Position numbers and translations under genes: made by a program. Under the pieces are notes generated by a model that saw only the letters and a list, made by a program, of their open reading frames with translations, did not search any database and was not told the DNA's origin. From Rickettsiales bacterium (lineage in GTDB: Bacteria > Pseudomonadota > Alphaproteobacteria > Rickettsiales > JALZUV01), in contig JAQXAR010000015.1 in NCBI GenBank assembly GCA_029252805.1, forward strand, positions 62,001 to 126,000: a DNA stretch of 64,000 bases, read 5' to 3'. Shown piece by piece: positions 33,286 to 43,296 of this stretch (positions are counted from its first letter, which is position 1; each line of letters opens with the position of its first letter).

Positions 33286-36048
33286 ATGCGACGTAATTCC
33301 AAAAAATTGATTACTTTAGCGCTTGTATCTTCTGTTGCTGCGATGGCTTTAATGCCCGCAGCCTCTGAGGCTCAGCGCAATCGTCGTGTTAATCTACCGA
33401 GTGTTGAGATTCATTTGGAAGTGTTAAATTCGCTTCAGCGTAGTCAGGTGAATCGTCAAATGGCCCGCCAGCAAGCGCCGCAAGCGGTTCGTGCTATTCC
33501 AATGCCCGCCTATACGAGTGATAATTTTGCTTCAGAAGTGGTGCGCACTATTCCGGCTGCGCGATCGGCTGCTCGTAGTGAGCGCGTTGTGCAACCGTTG
33601 CCACGTGCTAGAGCTCGTGTAGCATCTGCCAATACGCAAGTGGTGATGCAGCCTTTGCCGCGTCGTGAGCGGGTGAAGGTCGAGCCGTCTGAAGAACAGA
33701 TTATAATGCAGCCATTGCCGCAATCGGCTTCAAAATTCGCTATTGCTGACTCGCTAGAGTCGGAAGCGGCACCGGTTGAAGTATTAGCGGAAAATGAAGT
33801 CGAATCTGCATCATTCATTGATCAAGTGGCTGGATTATTCTCGGGTGATGACAGTAAAAAAAGTGAAGTTCCGCAGCTAATTGAGCAACCTAATATTGTT
33901 CCTCTTGCGGTGCCGCGTGTCGTTGGTTCCGCCCCCGTTATTGTGGTCGAAGCGCCCGTTTTGGTCGATGATGCAGGGACTAGCGGTTCGTTCTTTTCGA
34001 CCCTCGAAGATGAATTGAATGGCTCGATCGAGTTTGAGCAGCCTTCACCTGTGAACCCTTCTTCCGATATGATTGCGCAGATCACCTCTCCAGAATTGGA
34101 AAGAGCAGAGACTGTTCCTGTCGTTAAGTCGATCGCACAACCTGCTGTTACGCAGCGTTATGAAGAAAGATTAGAAAAATCTTCGCCGGCAATTGTAGAT
34201 ACCGTCGTTGAAACGGTGCCCGCATTACAGCCGATTAAGTCGCAACCTTTCCCTGTTGAATCTCCCGCAGCTAAAGTGGTAGAGCTGGCAGAGCCTGAGC
34301 GTGTACGTGGGTTGCCTGTGCCAAATGGTTTTGTGATCGTTGAAAAGGTCAATAATCCTGTGCCTGCTCCAGTGAAGTCTGTGCCCGTGACCCCTGAGCC
34401 GATTATTGTTTCTAAGCCGGCTCAACTATTGCAGGAGCCACTGGTTGCGCCCGCCCGCCCGGTGATACAGAAAAAAACTATTATCGCGTCTAAGCCTTTA
34501 TCTGTTGTTCTTCCAGAACCGACTGTGTCTAAAGTAACCGAAGCGGAGGCTGATTTTCCGCGGCTAAGCGATGTGGAGCGTTCGCCTGCTGTAGCTCTTG
34601 AGGAGTTACCAACAACAGCACAGGACTGGCTAGGTCAAGAGAGTGAACCGACATCGCCAATCGCGCAGATGATTGCAGAAGTCCCTACGATTGAAGCTTC
34701 TGTTATTGCAGACTCTTTTATTGAGGACCCTAAGGAAGAAATTCTAGAAATCGTCGCGTTGCCGGAGCCGGTAGTAGAGGTGGCTGTAGTAGAAGAGCCT
34801 GTGCTTAAAATCGAAACTCCGAAGACAGAAGTGCCTGTAGCCGCATTGCTAGAGTCAATCGTTGCAGAACCGGTAATACAAGCGCCTGTGGTAGAAGAGC
34901 CGGTACTTATAGTGGAAGTTCCCGTAGTTGAGGTTCCAGAAATTGTTGAATTGCCTGAGTCAATTGTCGCTGAACCTGTAATATCCGTTGCGGAGCTACT
35001 CAAAGAGCCTGCTAAGCCTATGACGCCAGCAGATGAATCTTTCCTTAGTAATGCGTTAGATAGTGAAAAAGACGCACCTGCCAAAGTGGCGAGTGAAGAT
35101 GAAAAATCATTCATGGAACTGGCATTAGAGGAGGTTGAACCTGTTGAGCCGAGCGCTCCTGCCGTTCCAATCGCCGCATTAGAAGAAGAGTTGGCGTTAC
35201 TAGAAAAGCAAGAGCCAGCTGTCGCGCCGTCGGCTGTACAATCACCTGCCGCACCTGTTCAAGAAGAAAGCATGTTCCCAGGTATTACCAAAACCTTCAA
35301 AGGTTTGTTGGGCGATAAAGCGGAAGAAAAAGCGCCGACGCCATCTGTTGTGCCGGCGAAACTTGCTGAAATAAATGAAGAAGTGGTGACTAAGGAAGAA
35401 ACGGCTCAAAATGTTCTTCCGCCAGAGCTCCCGGTAGCAGGGAAAGAGAAAGAGCCTGCGCTTCCTTCTATGGATTTGCTCTCTGAAGATGTGGGGGCTC
35501 GTTTCCTGGAGGATGATCTAGGCTTACCTGAGCTTGAGGTGAATGAGGTGGAGTTAGTTGAAGCGCCTGTCGTTGAAATTCCTGTAGTTGAGCTAGCACC
35601 CGTTGTTCTGCCTGAACCGGTTAAAGCGGCTGAGCCTGTTAAAGTAGCTGAGCCAGTTCTTGAAGTGCCGAAAATAGAAGAGTTCGATGTTGCATCTTTA
35701 CCACCAGAGTCGAAGGTTTCCCCAGCTTCTGTTGCGAAACACGCGATGGCAGATTTGCGTATTGGGTATGGCGTGGATGACACGGATATTCCAGATGCTG
35801 AAAAAGCAAAATTGGTAGATATTGCCAAGAAGGCAAAAGCAGAGAAGAAGCGTGTTATTATATCCTCGTTTGCCAGCGGTGAAGAGGATGAAAGTAAAGC
35901 AGCAAATATGATTTCGCTCTCTCGTGGGCTAAGTTTGCGGGCGTTCTTTATTGATAACGGAATTGCGATGGATCGTATTATTGTGCAAGCAAAAGGTTTG
36001 GAAAATTCTGGCGGCCCTGCGGATAGAGCGGATATTTCACTCGACTAG
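33286..36048 (+). CDS. OmpA-like C-terminal domain protein with a long Pro/Glu/Val-rich linker
   Basis: About 920 residues. ATG 33286 is preceded by an AGGGGACAG site and gives a clean signal peptide (KLITLALVSSVAAMALMPA, then SEAQ). Roughly 700 residues of low complexity follow, dominated by PVVEVP/EEPV-type repeats with a QPLPR motif recurring near the start. The last 100 residues (MADLRIGYGVDDTDIPD, then KRVIISSFASGEED, SLSRGLSLRAFFIDNGI, RIIVQAKG) match an OmpA-type peptidoglycan-binding domain. It is probably an envelope-spanning protein. An M23 peptidase and a bactofilin follow, suggesting a cell-shape or wall cluster. Confidence 0.75.
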   Translation: MRRNSKKLITLALVSSVAAMALMPAASEAQRNRRVNLPSVEIHLEVLNSLQRSQVNRQMARQQAPQAVRAIPMPAYTSDNFASEVVRTIPAARSAARSERVVQPLPRARARVASANTQVVMQPLPRRERVKVEPSEEQIIMQPLPQSASKFAIADSLESEAAPVEVLAENEVESASFIDQVAGLFSGDDSKKSEVPQLIEQPNIVPLAVPRVVGSAPVIVVEAPVLVDDAGTSGSFFSTLEDELNGSIEFEQPSPVNPSSDMIAQITSPELERAETVPVVKSIAQPAVTQRYEERLEKSSPAIVDTVVETVPALQPIKSQPFPVESPAAKVVELAEPERVRGLPVPNGFVIVEKVNNPVPAPVKSVPVTPEPIIVSKPAQLLQEPLVAPARPVIQKKTIIASKPLSVVLPEPTVSKVTEAEADFPRLSDVERSPAVALEELPTTAQDWLGQESEPTSPIAQMIAEVPTIEASVIADSFIEDPKEEILEIVALPEPVVEVAVVEEPVLKIETPKTEVPVAALLESIVAEPVIQAPVVEEPVLIVEVPVVEVPEIVELPESIVAEPVISVAELLKEPAKPMTPADESFLSNALDSEKDAPAKVASEDEKSFMELALEEVEPVEPSAPAVPIAALEEELALLEKQEPAVAPSAVQSPAAPVQEESMFPGITKTFKGLLGDKAEEKAPTPSVVPAKLAEINEEVVTKEETAQNVLPPELPVAGKEKEPALPSMDLLSEDVGARFLEDDLGLPELEVNEVELVEAPVVEIPVVELAPVVLPEPVKAAEPVKVAEPVLEVPKIEEFDVASLPPESKVSPASVAKHAMADLRIGYGVDDTDIPDAEKAKLVDIAKKAKAEKKRVIISSFASGEEDESKAANMISLSRGLSLRAFFIDNGIAMDRIIVQAKGLENSGGPADRADISLD

Positions 36049-36209
36049 CCTATGTTGTAGGATAGCACTTGTTTGAGAGCCCAAAATATGGGATAAGTAT
36101 TACAAATTATGGGGAGGTTAAAACCCCTGGCTTTGGCGGTAGCCTTAACTTCTGGAGCTTATAAAAAGAATAAAAATAATAATTAAGGTATAAATAACAA
36201 AGGGTAGAT

Positions 36210-37346
36210 ATGCGAGCCAATCGTCGCAAAGGTTTCAAATATTATTTTCGCAAGGTGTTTCACCGTCGCAACTTAATCGTAATGTCTGATGAGTCTGTTG
36301 ACCACTATCCGGTTGCAGGTGCAACCCAGTTTCTGTTGTTAGCGTTAGTTGTTGGAGGCTTTAGCTGGGTCTCTTACTCAACAGGTAGCTATATGACTGC
36401 CCAACATGTGTTGGAAGAAAAAGACCGCCAGCTCGTGTCTACTACGTTGCAAAAGCGCAAAATTGGTGAGGAATATAGTCTCTTAAAGCATGATCTGAAG
36501 AAGCTGAAAGAAGCGAAGGGCGATCTAAGTAAATACGCTAAGTTCGTGTTGGATCAGCATTCACAAGAAGATGAGCTTAAAGTTGATGATAGCACGATCA
36601 TGGACGCAGAGCGTCTAGGAGAAATGAAAAGCCGCTTGATGGAGCGCATTTCGTTTTTGGAAGATAATTTGCTGAAATTACAGCAAGAGAATGAAGATAT
36701 TGTCACCACGGTAATGGAGCGCACTCAGGATAAAATTAAAGAGTTGCGTGATGTGGTGAAGCGTACCGGTTTGGAAGCATCGACTTTAACACGTAAGGCG
36801 AAAAAAGAGATCGCTCGTACGCAAAGTGAAGCCTATAAAAACCAGGGTGGACCTTATTTGCCAGACACTGTGCAAGATTTGGCGCCAAACTTAATTGAAA
36901 ATATTGATGAAGCACTGGCATTACAGCATTTGGTGGAACGGTTGCCGTTGGGTAAGCCTGTGGCTTCTGCTCGTACGACGAGTCGTTTTGGGCGTCGTTA
37001 TGACCCATTCACCCACCGTCCAGCAGTCCATTCAGGGCAAGATTTCGTCGGTAAAAAAGGCGCACGTGTTGTGGCAACAGCCAATGGCCGTGTGGTGTCG
37101 GCTGAACGACGGGGTGCTTACGGTAAAATGGTGGTGGTGGATCACGGTTTTGGTATCACCACTCGCTACGCGCACCTAAGCAAACTTGCGGTGCATAAAG
37201 GCCAGCGTGTGAAAAAGGGGCAGCGCCTTGGTAACCAAGGCACGACAGGACGCAGTACCGGCGAACATTTGCATTATGAAGTGCGTTATAATAAGACGGC
37301 AGTTAATCCAATGAAATTTATTAAGGCAGGCAGTTATGTTCGGTAG
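36210..37346 (+). CDS. M23 family metallopeptidase (LytM-type) with coiled coil
   Basis: 378 residues. One membrane anchor (QFLLLALVVGGFSWVSYSTG, about 34-55) is followed by a coiled coil at about 65-200 and a C-terminal LytM domain. Zinc ligands appear in AVHSGQDFVG and GEHLHYEVRYN, with the second His in RYAHLSKL. Such enzymes cut peptidoglycan cross-links or activate amidases. Its 3' end overlaps the bactofilin gene by 11 nt; the LytM/bactofilin gene pair is a widespread shape module in proteobacteria. Confidence 0.92.
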   Translation: MRANRRKGFKYYFRKVFHRRNLIVMSDESVDHYPVAGATQFLLLALVVGGFSWVSYSTGSYMTAQHVLEEKDRQLVSTTLQKRKIGEEYSLLKHDLKKLKEAKGDLSKYAKFVLDQHSQEDELKVDDSTIMDAERLGEMKSRLMERISFLEDNLLKLQQENEDIVTTVMERTQDKIKELRDVVKRTGLEASTLTRKAKKEIARTQSEAYKNQGGPYLPDTVQDLAPNLIENIDEALALQHLVERLPLGKPVASARTTSRFGRRYDPFTHRPAVHSGQDFVGKKGARVVATANGRVVSAERRGAYGKMVVVDHGFGITTRYAHLSKLAVHKGQRVKKGQRLGNQGTTGRSTGEHLHYEVRYNKTAVNPMKFIKAGSYVR

Positions 37347-37812
37347 TAAAAAAGATAAAGATTCTAAGAAATCTCGTGCTCAACGTAACTCAGCGCCATC
37401 GCTCATTTCACGTGATATGAACATTATGGGTAATCTTATCAGTGACGGTGTTGTTGATATTGATGGCCGTATTGAAGGTAATGTTCGTGCAATGAAAATT
37501 ACTATCCGCAAAGACGGTGTCGTAGCAGGTGATTTGCAAGCGGATGAGATTGAAGTTTACGGTCAGGTTAAAGGTCTTGTTCGTGCGAAAGATGTTCACC
37601 TCTATACGAGCGCAAAGGTAGAAGGTAGCATCATGCATGAAGTGCTTTCAATGGAAGAGGGTGCTTTTGTGGATGGTAAGTTTAAACGTACGGATCGTGT
37701 GCATTTAGAAGATGCGATGCAGCCACAAATCGAAATGACGCAAGAAGATACGGCTGAAGACGAAGTACGATTGCTAGAAAATATTCGCCTGATTAGCAAT
37801 CAAGTAGACTAA
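37336..37812 (+). CDS. bactofilin
   Basis: 158 residues: a short basic N-terminal tail, a central beta-helix of about 100 residues (SRDMNIMGNLISDGVVDIDG, RIEGNVRA, GDLQADEIEVYGQVKG) and an acidic C-terminal tail. Bactofilins polymerise without nucleotide and position cell-wall enzymes. The overlap with the M23 peptidase supports a functional pair. It is convergent with mgtE. Confidence 0.93.
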   Translation: MFGSKKDKDSKKSRAQRNSAPSLISRDMNIMGNLISDGVVDIDGRIEGNVRAMKITIRKDGVVAGDLQADEIEVYGQVKGLVRAKDVHLYTSAKVEGSIMHEVLSMEEGAFVDGKFKRTDRVHLEDAMQPQIEMTQEDTAEDEVRLLENIRLISNQVD

Positions 37813-37815
37813 CGA

Positions 37816-39192
37816 CTAGAGTAGCAACCAAGCTGCCAGCCCCAAGAAACTAAAGAAACTCACAATATCAGTCAGTGTGGTGACAAACACGCTGGATGCG
37901 ATCGCTGGGTCAACTTTAATGCGTGCCAGAAAGAGCGGGATAAATGCTCCGGCGAATCCTGCAACAAAGAGTGTGCCGATAATGGCGGCTGAGAAAATCG
38001 CGGCGAGTTCGAGGTCACGATAGACCCCCCAAATGACGCCACTGGCAACGATACTAAGCATGATGCCGTTAAGCAGGTTGGTGAGCATTTCTTTGCGGAT
38101 AATAGAAACGGCGTTATGGCGCTGCAGCTCACGTGTGGCGATACCACGAACCGCGACGGTCAGGCTTTGAGTGCCCGCATTGCCAGATAGAGAGGCGATA
38201 ACCGGCATTAACACGGCTAACGTAACCATCTGTTCAATCGTGCTTTCAAAGCGGCTAATAACATAGGCTGCTAAGGACGCGGTGACTAAATTAATCAGCA
38301 GCCAGGGCAGGCGTTGCTTGACGGTTTGCAGTAGGCCTGCGTGAATGTCTTGCTCTAAGAGTCCGCCGGCGCGCATGAAATCTTCTTCTTCCTCTTCCTT
38401 AATCACCGTGACGATATCGTCAATGGTAATCACCCCGACGACGCGTTCAGAGTTGTTGATGACAGGCGCTTCGGCAATTCCGTAGCGACGAAAAATCTCT
38501 GCGACTTCTTCCTGATCCGTTTCGATAGAAATGGGATGGATGTCTGTTTTCATGAGAGCATTGATAGCGGTTTCACGTGTATTTCGCATGATGCGAGAGA
38601 GCATGACACTTCCAACCGGATGGTGGCGAGGGCTTACAACGATAATTTCATAGAAATCTTCTGGTAAATTATCGGCTTCGCGTAGGTGATCAATGACTTT
38701 CCCGACATCCCAAAATTCAGGGACAGAAACAAAACGTTTCTGCATTAAGCGGCCAGCGCTTTCTTCAGGGTAGGCAAGGCCTTCCTCTAAATCAGCTCGC
38801 GCTTCATCGGAAACTGCCTCGAGGAGCTCTTGTTGTTCGTCTTCGTGTAAATCTTCGATGACGCTTACCGCATCATCGGTTTCTAGCTCGGCGAGCGCTT
38901 CGGCGATCTTCTCGGTACCGATGAGATCCATGATCTCTTGCACAATCTCTTCATCAAGATAGGTCAATATCTCAGGTGCAAAATCTGGAGTGAGGGCATG
39001 AATGAGTGGCGCGCGAATAGCGGGCGATAGGAGTCCAATTAAAGCGGCGCTATCGGCATGATGCAAATCAAGGGTGAGGGCACGCAATTGAGTGGTATCT
39101 TCCGCGCGTGCCGCATGCTTTACCGCATGGATGAGGCTGTCATCGACGGCGATGGTTGCAACGTTGGGTTCGACTGTTTCCGTTTCGCTCAT
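37816..39192 (-). CDS. mgtE: magnesium transporter MgtE
   Basis: 458 residues in the usual MgtE layout: N-terminal helical MgtE_N domain (LTYLDEEIVQEIMDLIGTEK, LETDDAVSVIEDLHEDEQ), a CBS pair at about 150-270 (FVSVPEFWDVGKVIDHL; RYGIAEAPVINNSERVVGVI), then five membrane helices with LSGNAGTQSLTVAVRG forming the Mg2+ pore signature. The cytosolic domains close the channel when Mg2+ is high. Monocistronic. Confidence 0.96.
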   Translation of the reverse strand: MSETETVEPNVATIAVDDSLIHAVKHAARAEDTTQLRALTLDLHHADSAALIGLLSPAIRAPLIHALTPDFAPEILTYLDEEIVQEIMDLIGTEKIAEALAELETDDAVSVIEDLHEDEQQELLEAVSDEARADLEEGLAYPEESAGRLMQKRFVSVPEFWDVGKVIDHLREADNLPEDFYEIIVVSPRHHPVGSVMLSRIMRNTRETAINALMKTDIHPISIETDQEEVAEIFRRYGIAEAPVINNSERVVGVITIDDIVTVIKEEEEEDFMRAGGLLEQDIHAGLLQTVKQRLPWLLINLVTASLAAYVISRFESTIEQMVTLAVLMPVIASLSGNAGTQSLTVAVRGIATRELQRHNAVSIIRKEMLTNLLNGIMLSIVASGVIWGVYRDLELAAIFSAAIIGTLFVAGFAGAFIPLFLARIKVDPAIASSVFVTTLTDIVSFFSFLGLAAWLLL

Positions 39193-39257
39193 TCTCTATT
39201 TATCAGCATAAAACGTTAAGAAGTAAATAAATTTACCGGTTAAAAGTGTAGAGACGG

Positions 39258-39286
39258 TTGCCTAAAGCAATTTGAGGCTCTATATA
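39258..39286 (+). promoter_or_regulatory. promoter of tRNA-Leu
   Basis: TTGCCT (39258-39263) and TATATA (39281-39286) separated by 17 nt lie 18 nt before the mature tRNA 5' end, a spacing consistent with a stable-RNA promoter. Confidence 0.6.
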
Positions 39287-39303
39287 GACGCATCTGACCT
39301 CGT

Positions 39304-39390
39304 GCGACCATGGCGGAATTGGTAGACGCGCATCGTTGAGGTCGATGTGGGAGAAATCCTGTGGAGGTTCGAGTCCTCTTGGTCGCACCA
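39304..39390 (+). tRNA. tRNA-Leu (anticodon GAG)
   Basis: An 87-nt tRNA with a long variable arm. The acceptor stem GCGACCA pairs with TGGTCGC and CCA is encoded. The anticodon stem CATCG/CGATG encloses the loop TTGAGGT, giving anticodon GAG for CUU/CUC codons. The T arm contains GGTTCGAGTCC. The type II variable arm and G-C-rich acceptor are as expected for Leu. Confidence 0.95.
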
Positions 39391-39545
39391 AACTCTCCTT
39401 AGAGGGATCGCTTCGAAAATGAGAAGCCTCAATTCCCAATGATTAAAAAAAATAAACTTTTATGCCTTGGTCTTAAAGCCTTGTTAATGACTGATGTGCC
39501 ATACTCTGAGAATAGAATAATAAGAACCTCGGAAGGTAAAAACTC

Positions 39546-41852
39546 ATGTCTATTTCTCTGTCTTCTCTTGGAAAACGTAACGTCGATGGTGTAAGCGGGA
39601 GTGAATATATTTGGAGTATCAGCAATGAGGGGTTTACCGATGTAACTTATATTTGGGAAGTGGTTGGCGGTGAAACAGGAAGTATCACTTTAACCGCAGG
39701 TGCGGAAACATTGCTTTATACGCATAGTTTTGCAGACATCACGCTAAGCGAGGGTGCGACAGTCGTGGCGACAGGCGCTTATGTTAATAAACGTGTGGGG
39801 ACGTATAAATTAGATGCTGATAATGACACGATTTATGGCCATGCGGGAAATGACCGTATCGCAACAAAAGGTGGCAATGATAGCATCTCTTCCGGTGCAG
39901 GTAATGATATCGTCTATGCAGGTAATGGCGATAACACGCTGAACGGCGGTGACGGCGATGATTTTCTTCATTCAGGCAGCGGCGTTGATATTGTTAATGC
40001 CGGCGCAGGCGAAGATACGATTCGTAGCGGCAAAGGCGAGGATATCATCAATGCAGGTGACGATGCTGCTCTCGTTTATGCAGGCAGACAAAATGATGTG
40101 GTTGATGGCGGCGATGGCAAAGATAAAATTTACGGCCAAGGCGGTGATGACACTTTAAATGGCGGCGAAGGCAATGATTATATTCATGGCGGCCAAGGCG
40201 ATGATGTGATTAATGGCGGTGCTGGTAGCGAAGTGATCTGGGGCCGCTTGGGTTCAGATACATTTGTTGTTGATGTGAGCACTGGCGATACAGATACCAT
40301 CCGCGATTTTAATTTTAATGACACAGCCGATAAAATTGACCTGACGGATTTTGGTGGATTGCTGTTCGAGAATTTGAATCTAGCGCAAGTTGATGCCGAT
40401 ACAGTGTTGAATTTAGGCGGGGGTCAGACGGTCATATTGCAAAATACACAAGTTGGGACTATTACCGTTGAGAATTTTATTGGGTTGGAGGAAGTGGCTG
40501 CAGCTGCACCTGCTGGGCTTCTGATTGAAGGAACCGAAAATCAATATGCAGTGGCTAACCGTATTACTTCGCTTGACTTAGGAACGTTTGAAATTGCTGA
40601 TTTTAATGGTGATGCTGTTTCTGACATTATTACCCAAGATGGCGTCTTTGGCACGGGTATCGTCTGGATTGACGGTACGGATATGAACGCTAATCGCGTG
40701 TTATCCATTGATCCAGGTAATTATAGAATTGCTGATTTTAACATAGATGGTGTGCTTGATATTGTCAGTGATGCGCAAACGGGTGTGGGCTGGTATGATG
40801 GATCTGATGGTACATTCAACCGCATTACCTATAATGGAGTGGGTGAATTCCAAGTAGCCGATATTGATTTTGATGGCGAGCTGGATGTGCTTGGAAATAT
40901 GGGGGCTTACGCCAATGGTGATCCGCTCGTAGGGGCCGTCTGGTATGATGCTTCAGGAGTACAAACACGTTTAACATATAATGATCTTGGAACAGGCTTC
41001 CAAGTGGCGGATATTGATGGTGACGATGCGATGGAAGTGATTTCCAATGATGGTACTTACCAAAATGGTGTGGCTATTACGGGACTTGTTTATTATGAGC
41101 TAGATGGTTCGATAGTGAGTCATACTTACGTGTCTGATCCTAATTTTACTGTCGGTAATTTTGATTTGGATGAAGGGCTTGAAATTCTAACCATTGATGC
41201 GACTTACCCAAATGGGGTTGTCGCTGAAAATGCTGTTGTGTTCCAGGGCGGTAATGTGGGGACTCGTTTCACCTATAATGATATTGGCAACTTCGCTTAT
41301 GGCGATATTGATAATGATGGCGTGAATGAAGTGATTTCGTCTAACGGTGCGCTGCAAAATGGTGCGGCTATCAATGGTGTGATGCGTTATAACTTAGATG
41401 GTACATCACAGCGCGTAAGCTTTAATAATGTCGATGAGTTGGTGCTAGCCGATTGGGATAATGACGGCAATGCTAATATCCTTGGCTCGGGTGGAATTTA
41501 CGGCAATGGTCTCGTTGAACTTGAACTCGGTGTTCCTGTTGATGATGTACTTAATGGCACGATCGGTAGCGATACGATCATTGGCGGTTCAGGCGATGAT
41601 ACGCTCACTGGCGGCGATGGAGATGATATTTTCCAATTTGCTGTATCCTTCGATCATGATGTGATTACCGACTTTGACACAGGGGGCGACTCACTCGCCT
41701 TTACCGGAGTTTCTGGCGTCACGACAGCAGCAGAAGTCATCGCAGCGTCACAAGTCATTGGTGCTGATACCGTCATTACATTGGCCGGCGAGGGCACGAT
41801 TACGCTGACGGGTGTCACGGATCTTGCGCAGAGCGATATTTCGGTATTCTAA
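39546..41852 (+). CDS. RTX / FG-GAP-type secreted calcium-binding protein
   Basis: 768 residues without a signal peptide. Residues about 95-240 are glycine-rich nonapeptide RTX repeats (GGDGDDFLHSG, GGEGNDYIHGG). Residues about 345-660 hold seven repeats of about 45 residues centred on acidic loops (ADFNGDAVSDI, ADIDFDGELDV, GDIDNDGVNEV), resembling FG-GAP/VCBS propeller blades. A short second RTX block (GGSGDDTLTGGDGDDIFQF) precedes the end, the usual place of a type I secretion signal. No type I exporter genes are in this window. Probable adhesin or surface-layer-like protein. Confidence 0.82.
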   Translation: MSISLSSLGKRNVDGVSGSEYIWSISNEGFTDVTYIWEVVGGETGSITLTAGAETLLYTHSFADITLSEGATVVATGAYVNKRVGTYKLDADNDTIYGHAGNDRIATKGGNDSISSGAGNDIVYAGNGDNTLNGGDGDDFLHSGSGVDIVNAGAGEDTIRSGKGEDIINAGDDAALVYAGRQNDVVDGGDGKDKIYGQGGDDTLNGGEGNDYIHGGQGDDVINGGAGSEVIWGRLGSDTFVVDVSTGDTDTIRDFNFNDTADKIDLTDFGGLLFENLNLAQVDADTVLNLGGGQTVILQNTQVGTITVENFIGLEEVAAAAPAGLLIEGTENQYAVANRITSLDLGTFEIADFNGDAVSDIITQDGVFGTGIVWIDGTDMNANRVLSIDPGNYRIADFNIDGVLDIVSDAQTGVGWYDGSDGTFNRITYNGVGEFQVADIDFDGELDVLGNMGAYANGDPLVGAVWYDASGVQTRLTYNDLGTGFQVADIDGDDAMEVISNDGTYQNGVAITGLVYYELDGSIVSHTYVSDPNFTVGNFDLDEGLEILTIDATYPNGVVAENAVVFQGGNVGTRFTYNDIGNFAYGDIDNDGVNEVISSNGALQNGAAINGVMRYNLDGTSQRVSFNNVDELVLADWDNDGNANILGSGGIYGNGLVELELGVPVDDVLNGTIGSDTIIGGSGDDTLTGGDGDDIFQFAVSFDHDVITDFDTGGDSLAFTGVSGVTTAAEVIAASQVIGADTVITLAGEGTITLTGVTDLAQSDISVF

Positions 41853-41904
41853 TAAATACGGATGAAGCTGGACAATCGCTGTAAGGTCTGTTTTACGGTG
41901 GGCC

Positions 41905-43020
41905 ATGACTTCATTTACGATTCACTCGACTGATGGGAATGCCCGTACAGGCACCCTTAAAACCGCGCATGGCGACATCCGCACCCCCGCTTTCATGCCG
42001 GTGGGTACCCAAGGTACCGTTAAAGCCATGTATCCCGAGCAAGTGGCGGAAACGGGTGCTGATATCCTACTGGGTAATACGTATCACCTTATGCTGCGTC
42101 CCACGGCGGAGCGTGTCGCAAAGCTAGGCGGACTGCATAAGTTTATGAATTGGGATAAGCCGATCCTTACAGATTCAGGCGGATTTCAAGTGATGTCTCT
42201 GTCTGCCTTGCGCAAGATGACAGAAGAAGGTGTGACCTTCCGTTCGCATATTGATGGTAGTAAGCATCATCTCACGCCTGAGCGTTCGATTGAGATTCAG
42301 CACTTGCTTGGCAGCGATATCACGATGGTGCTCGATGAATGCCCACCCTTTCCGATTGAAAAACCCGCCGCGGATAAATCCATGCAGCTTTCGATGCGTT
42401 GGGCCAAGCGCAGTAAAGAAGCATTCCAGCAACGCGAAGGCTATCATCTCTTTGGTATCGTGCAGGGGAGCGTTTTCCCTGACCTACGCGAAGAATCAGC
42501 CAAAGGTTTGCAAGAGATCGGTTTTGACGGCTATGCGATTGGCGGCTTGGCGGTGGGCGAGGGGCAGGAGCTTATGTTCCAAGTCCTCGAAAACACGATG
42601 CCGCATATTACGAAAGAAAAGCCCCGTTATCTCATGGGGGTTGGTAAACCGTCTGATTTGGTGGGCGCCGTCTTGCGCGGTGTTGATATGTTCGATTGCG
42701 TGCTTCCCACGCGTTCAGGGCGTAATGCTAAGGCCTTCACACGCTTTGGTGAGCTGAATATGAAAAATGCCCGCTTTGCAGATGATCCAGAGCCGCTAGA
42801 TCCGCAATGCAGTTGTAAATGTTGCGCCAATTACAGCCGTGCGTACTTACACCACCTGTTTAAAGCCAAAGAGATGCTTTCTAGCATGCTTCTTACCTTA
42901 CATAACCTGCATTATTATCAGGAATTAATGGCTGGATTGCGCGCTGCCATTGACGTAGGAGAGCTAGAAAACCACGCGAAAGAAGTTTTAGAAGGTTTAG
43001 ATCGCGGAATTGACGGTTAA
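41905..43020 (+). CDS. tgt: queuine tRNA-ribosyltransferase
   Basis: The 371-residue TIM-barrel enzyme exchanges G34 of tRNAs for preQ1. Motifs: the N-terminal [16 protein letters not shown], the active-site [14 protein letters not shown], the catalytic Asp in [12 protein letters not shown], and the zinc site CSCKCC followed by YLHHLF. The start ATG 41905 fits the family. Length is normal. Confidence 0.96.
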   Translation: MTSFTIHSTDGNARTGTLKTAHGDIRTPAFMPVGTQGTVKAMYPEQVAETGADILLGNTYHLMLRPTAERVAKLGGLHKFMNWDKPILTDSGGFQVMSLSALRKMTEEGVTFRSHIDGSKHHLTPERSIEIQHLLGSDITMVLDECPPFPIEKPAADKSMQLSMRWAKRSKEAFQQREGYHLFGIVQGSVFPDLREESAKGLQEIGFDGYAIGGLAVGEGQELMFQVLENTMPHITKEKPRYLMGVGKPSDLVGAVLRGVDMFDCVLPTRSGRNAKAFTRFGELNMKNARFADDPEPLDPQCSCKCCANYSRAYLHHLFKAKEMLSSMLLTLHNLHYYQELMAGLRAAIDVGELENHAKEVLEGLDRGIDG

Positions 43021-43024
43021 GGCA

Positions 43025-43053
43025 TTGACAAGCGCCCTCCATTCGCGTTAAAC
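43025..43053 (+). promoter_or_regulatory. promoter of tRNA-Lys
   Basis: TTGACA (43025-43030) and TTAAAC (43048-43053), 17 nt apart, lie 22 nt before the tRNA-Lys 5' end. The -35 is a perfect consensus; the -10 is weaker. Confidence 0.55.
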
Positions 43054-43074
43054 AGGCCTCCTTCTACCAAAGAT

Positions 43075-43150
43075 GATCCCTTAGCTCAGCTGGTAGAGCA
43101 ACTGACTTTTAATCAGTAGGTCGTTGGTTCGAATCCAACAGGGATCACCA
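43075..43150 (+). tRNA. tRNA-Lys (anticodon TTT)
   Basis: A 76-nt tRNA. The acceptor stem GATCCCT pairs with AGGGATC and CCA is encoded. The anticodon stem ACTGA/TCAGT encloses CTTTTAA, giving anticodon TTT. The T arm reads GTTGGTTCGAATCCAAC. It marks the left border of the island-like region that follows, tRNA 3' ends being common integration sites for tyrosine recombinases. Confidence 0.97.
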
Positions 43151-43296
43151 TTTACTTCAGATAGTTATAGGGTTTACCAAAGCCACAAAAAGCGACTGAT
43201 GCCCTTGTGATGCCCTTTTCAGCATAGGTGAAACTTGTTTTTTAGTTCAAATGGTTCTCTTTGTTTTGCAGTAATCATGCAACAAAGGGGGGATAG

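Noticed and set aside
34635-35114. Long antisense Ser/Thr-rich frames within the OmpA-like gene (also 35406-35828 and 33510-33818)
   Set aside because: They mirror the Pro/Glu/Val codon repeats of the sense gene; low-complexity composition produces stop-free antisense frames.
39233-39439. A 68-codon minus-strand reading frame over tRNA-Leu
   Set aside because: It covers the tRNA gene on the opposite strand and has no ribosome site; chance frame.
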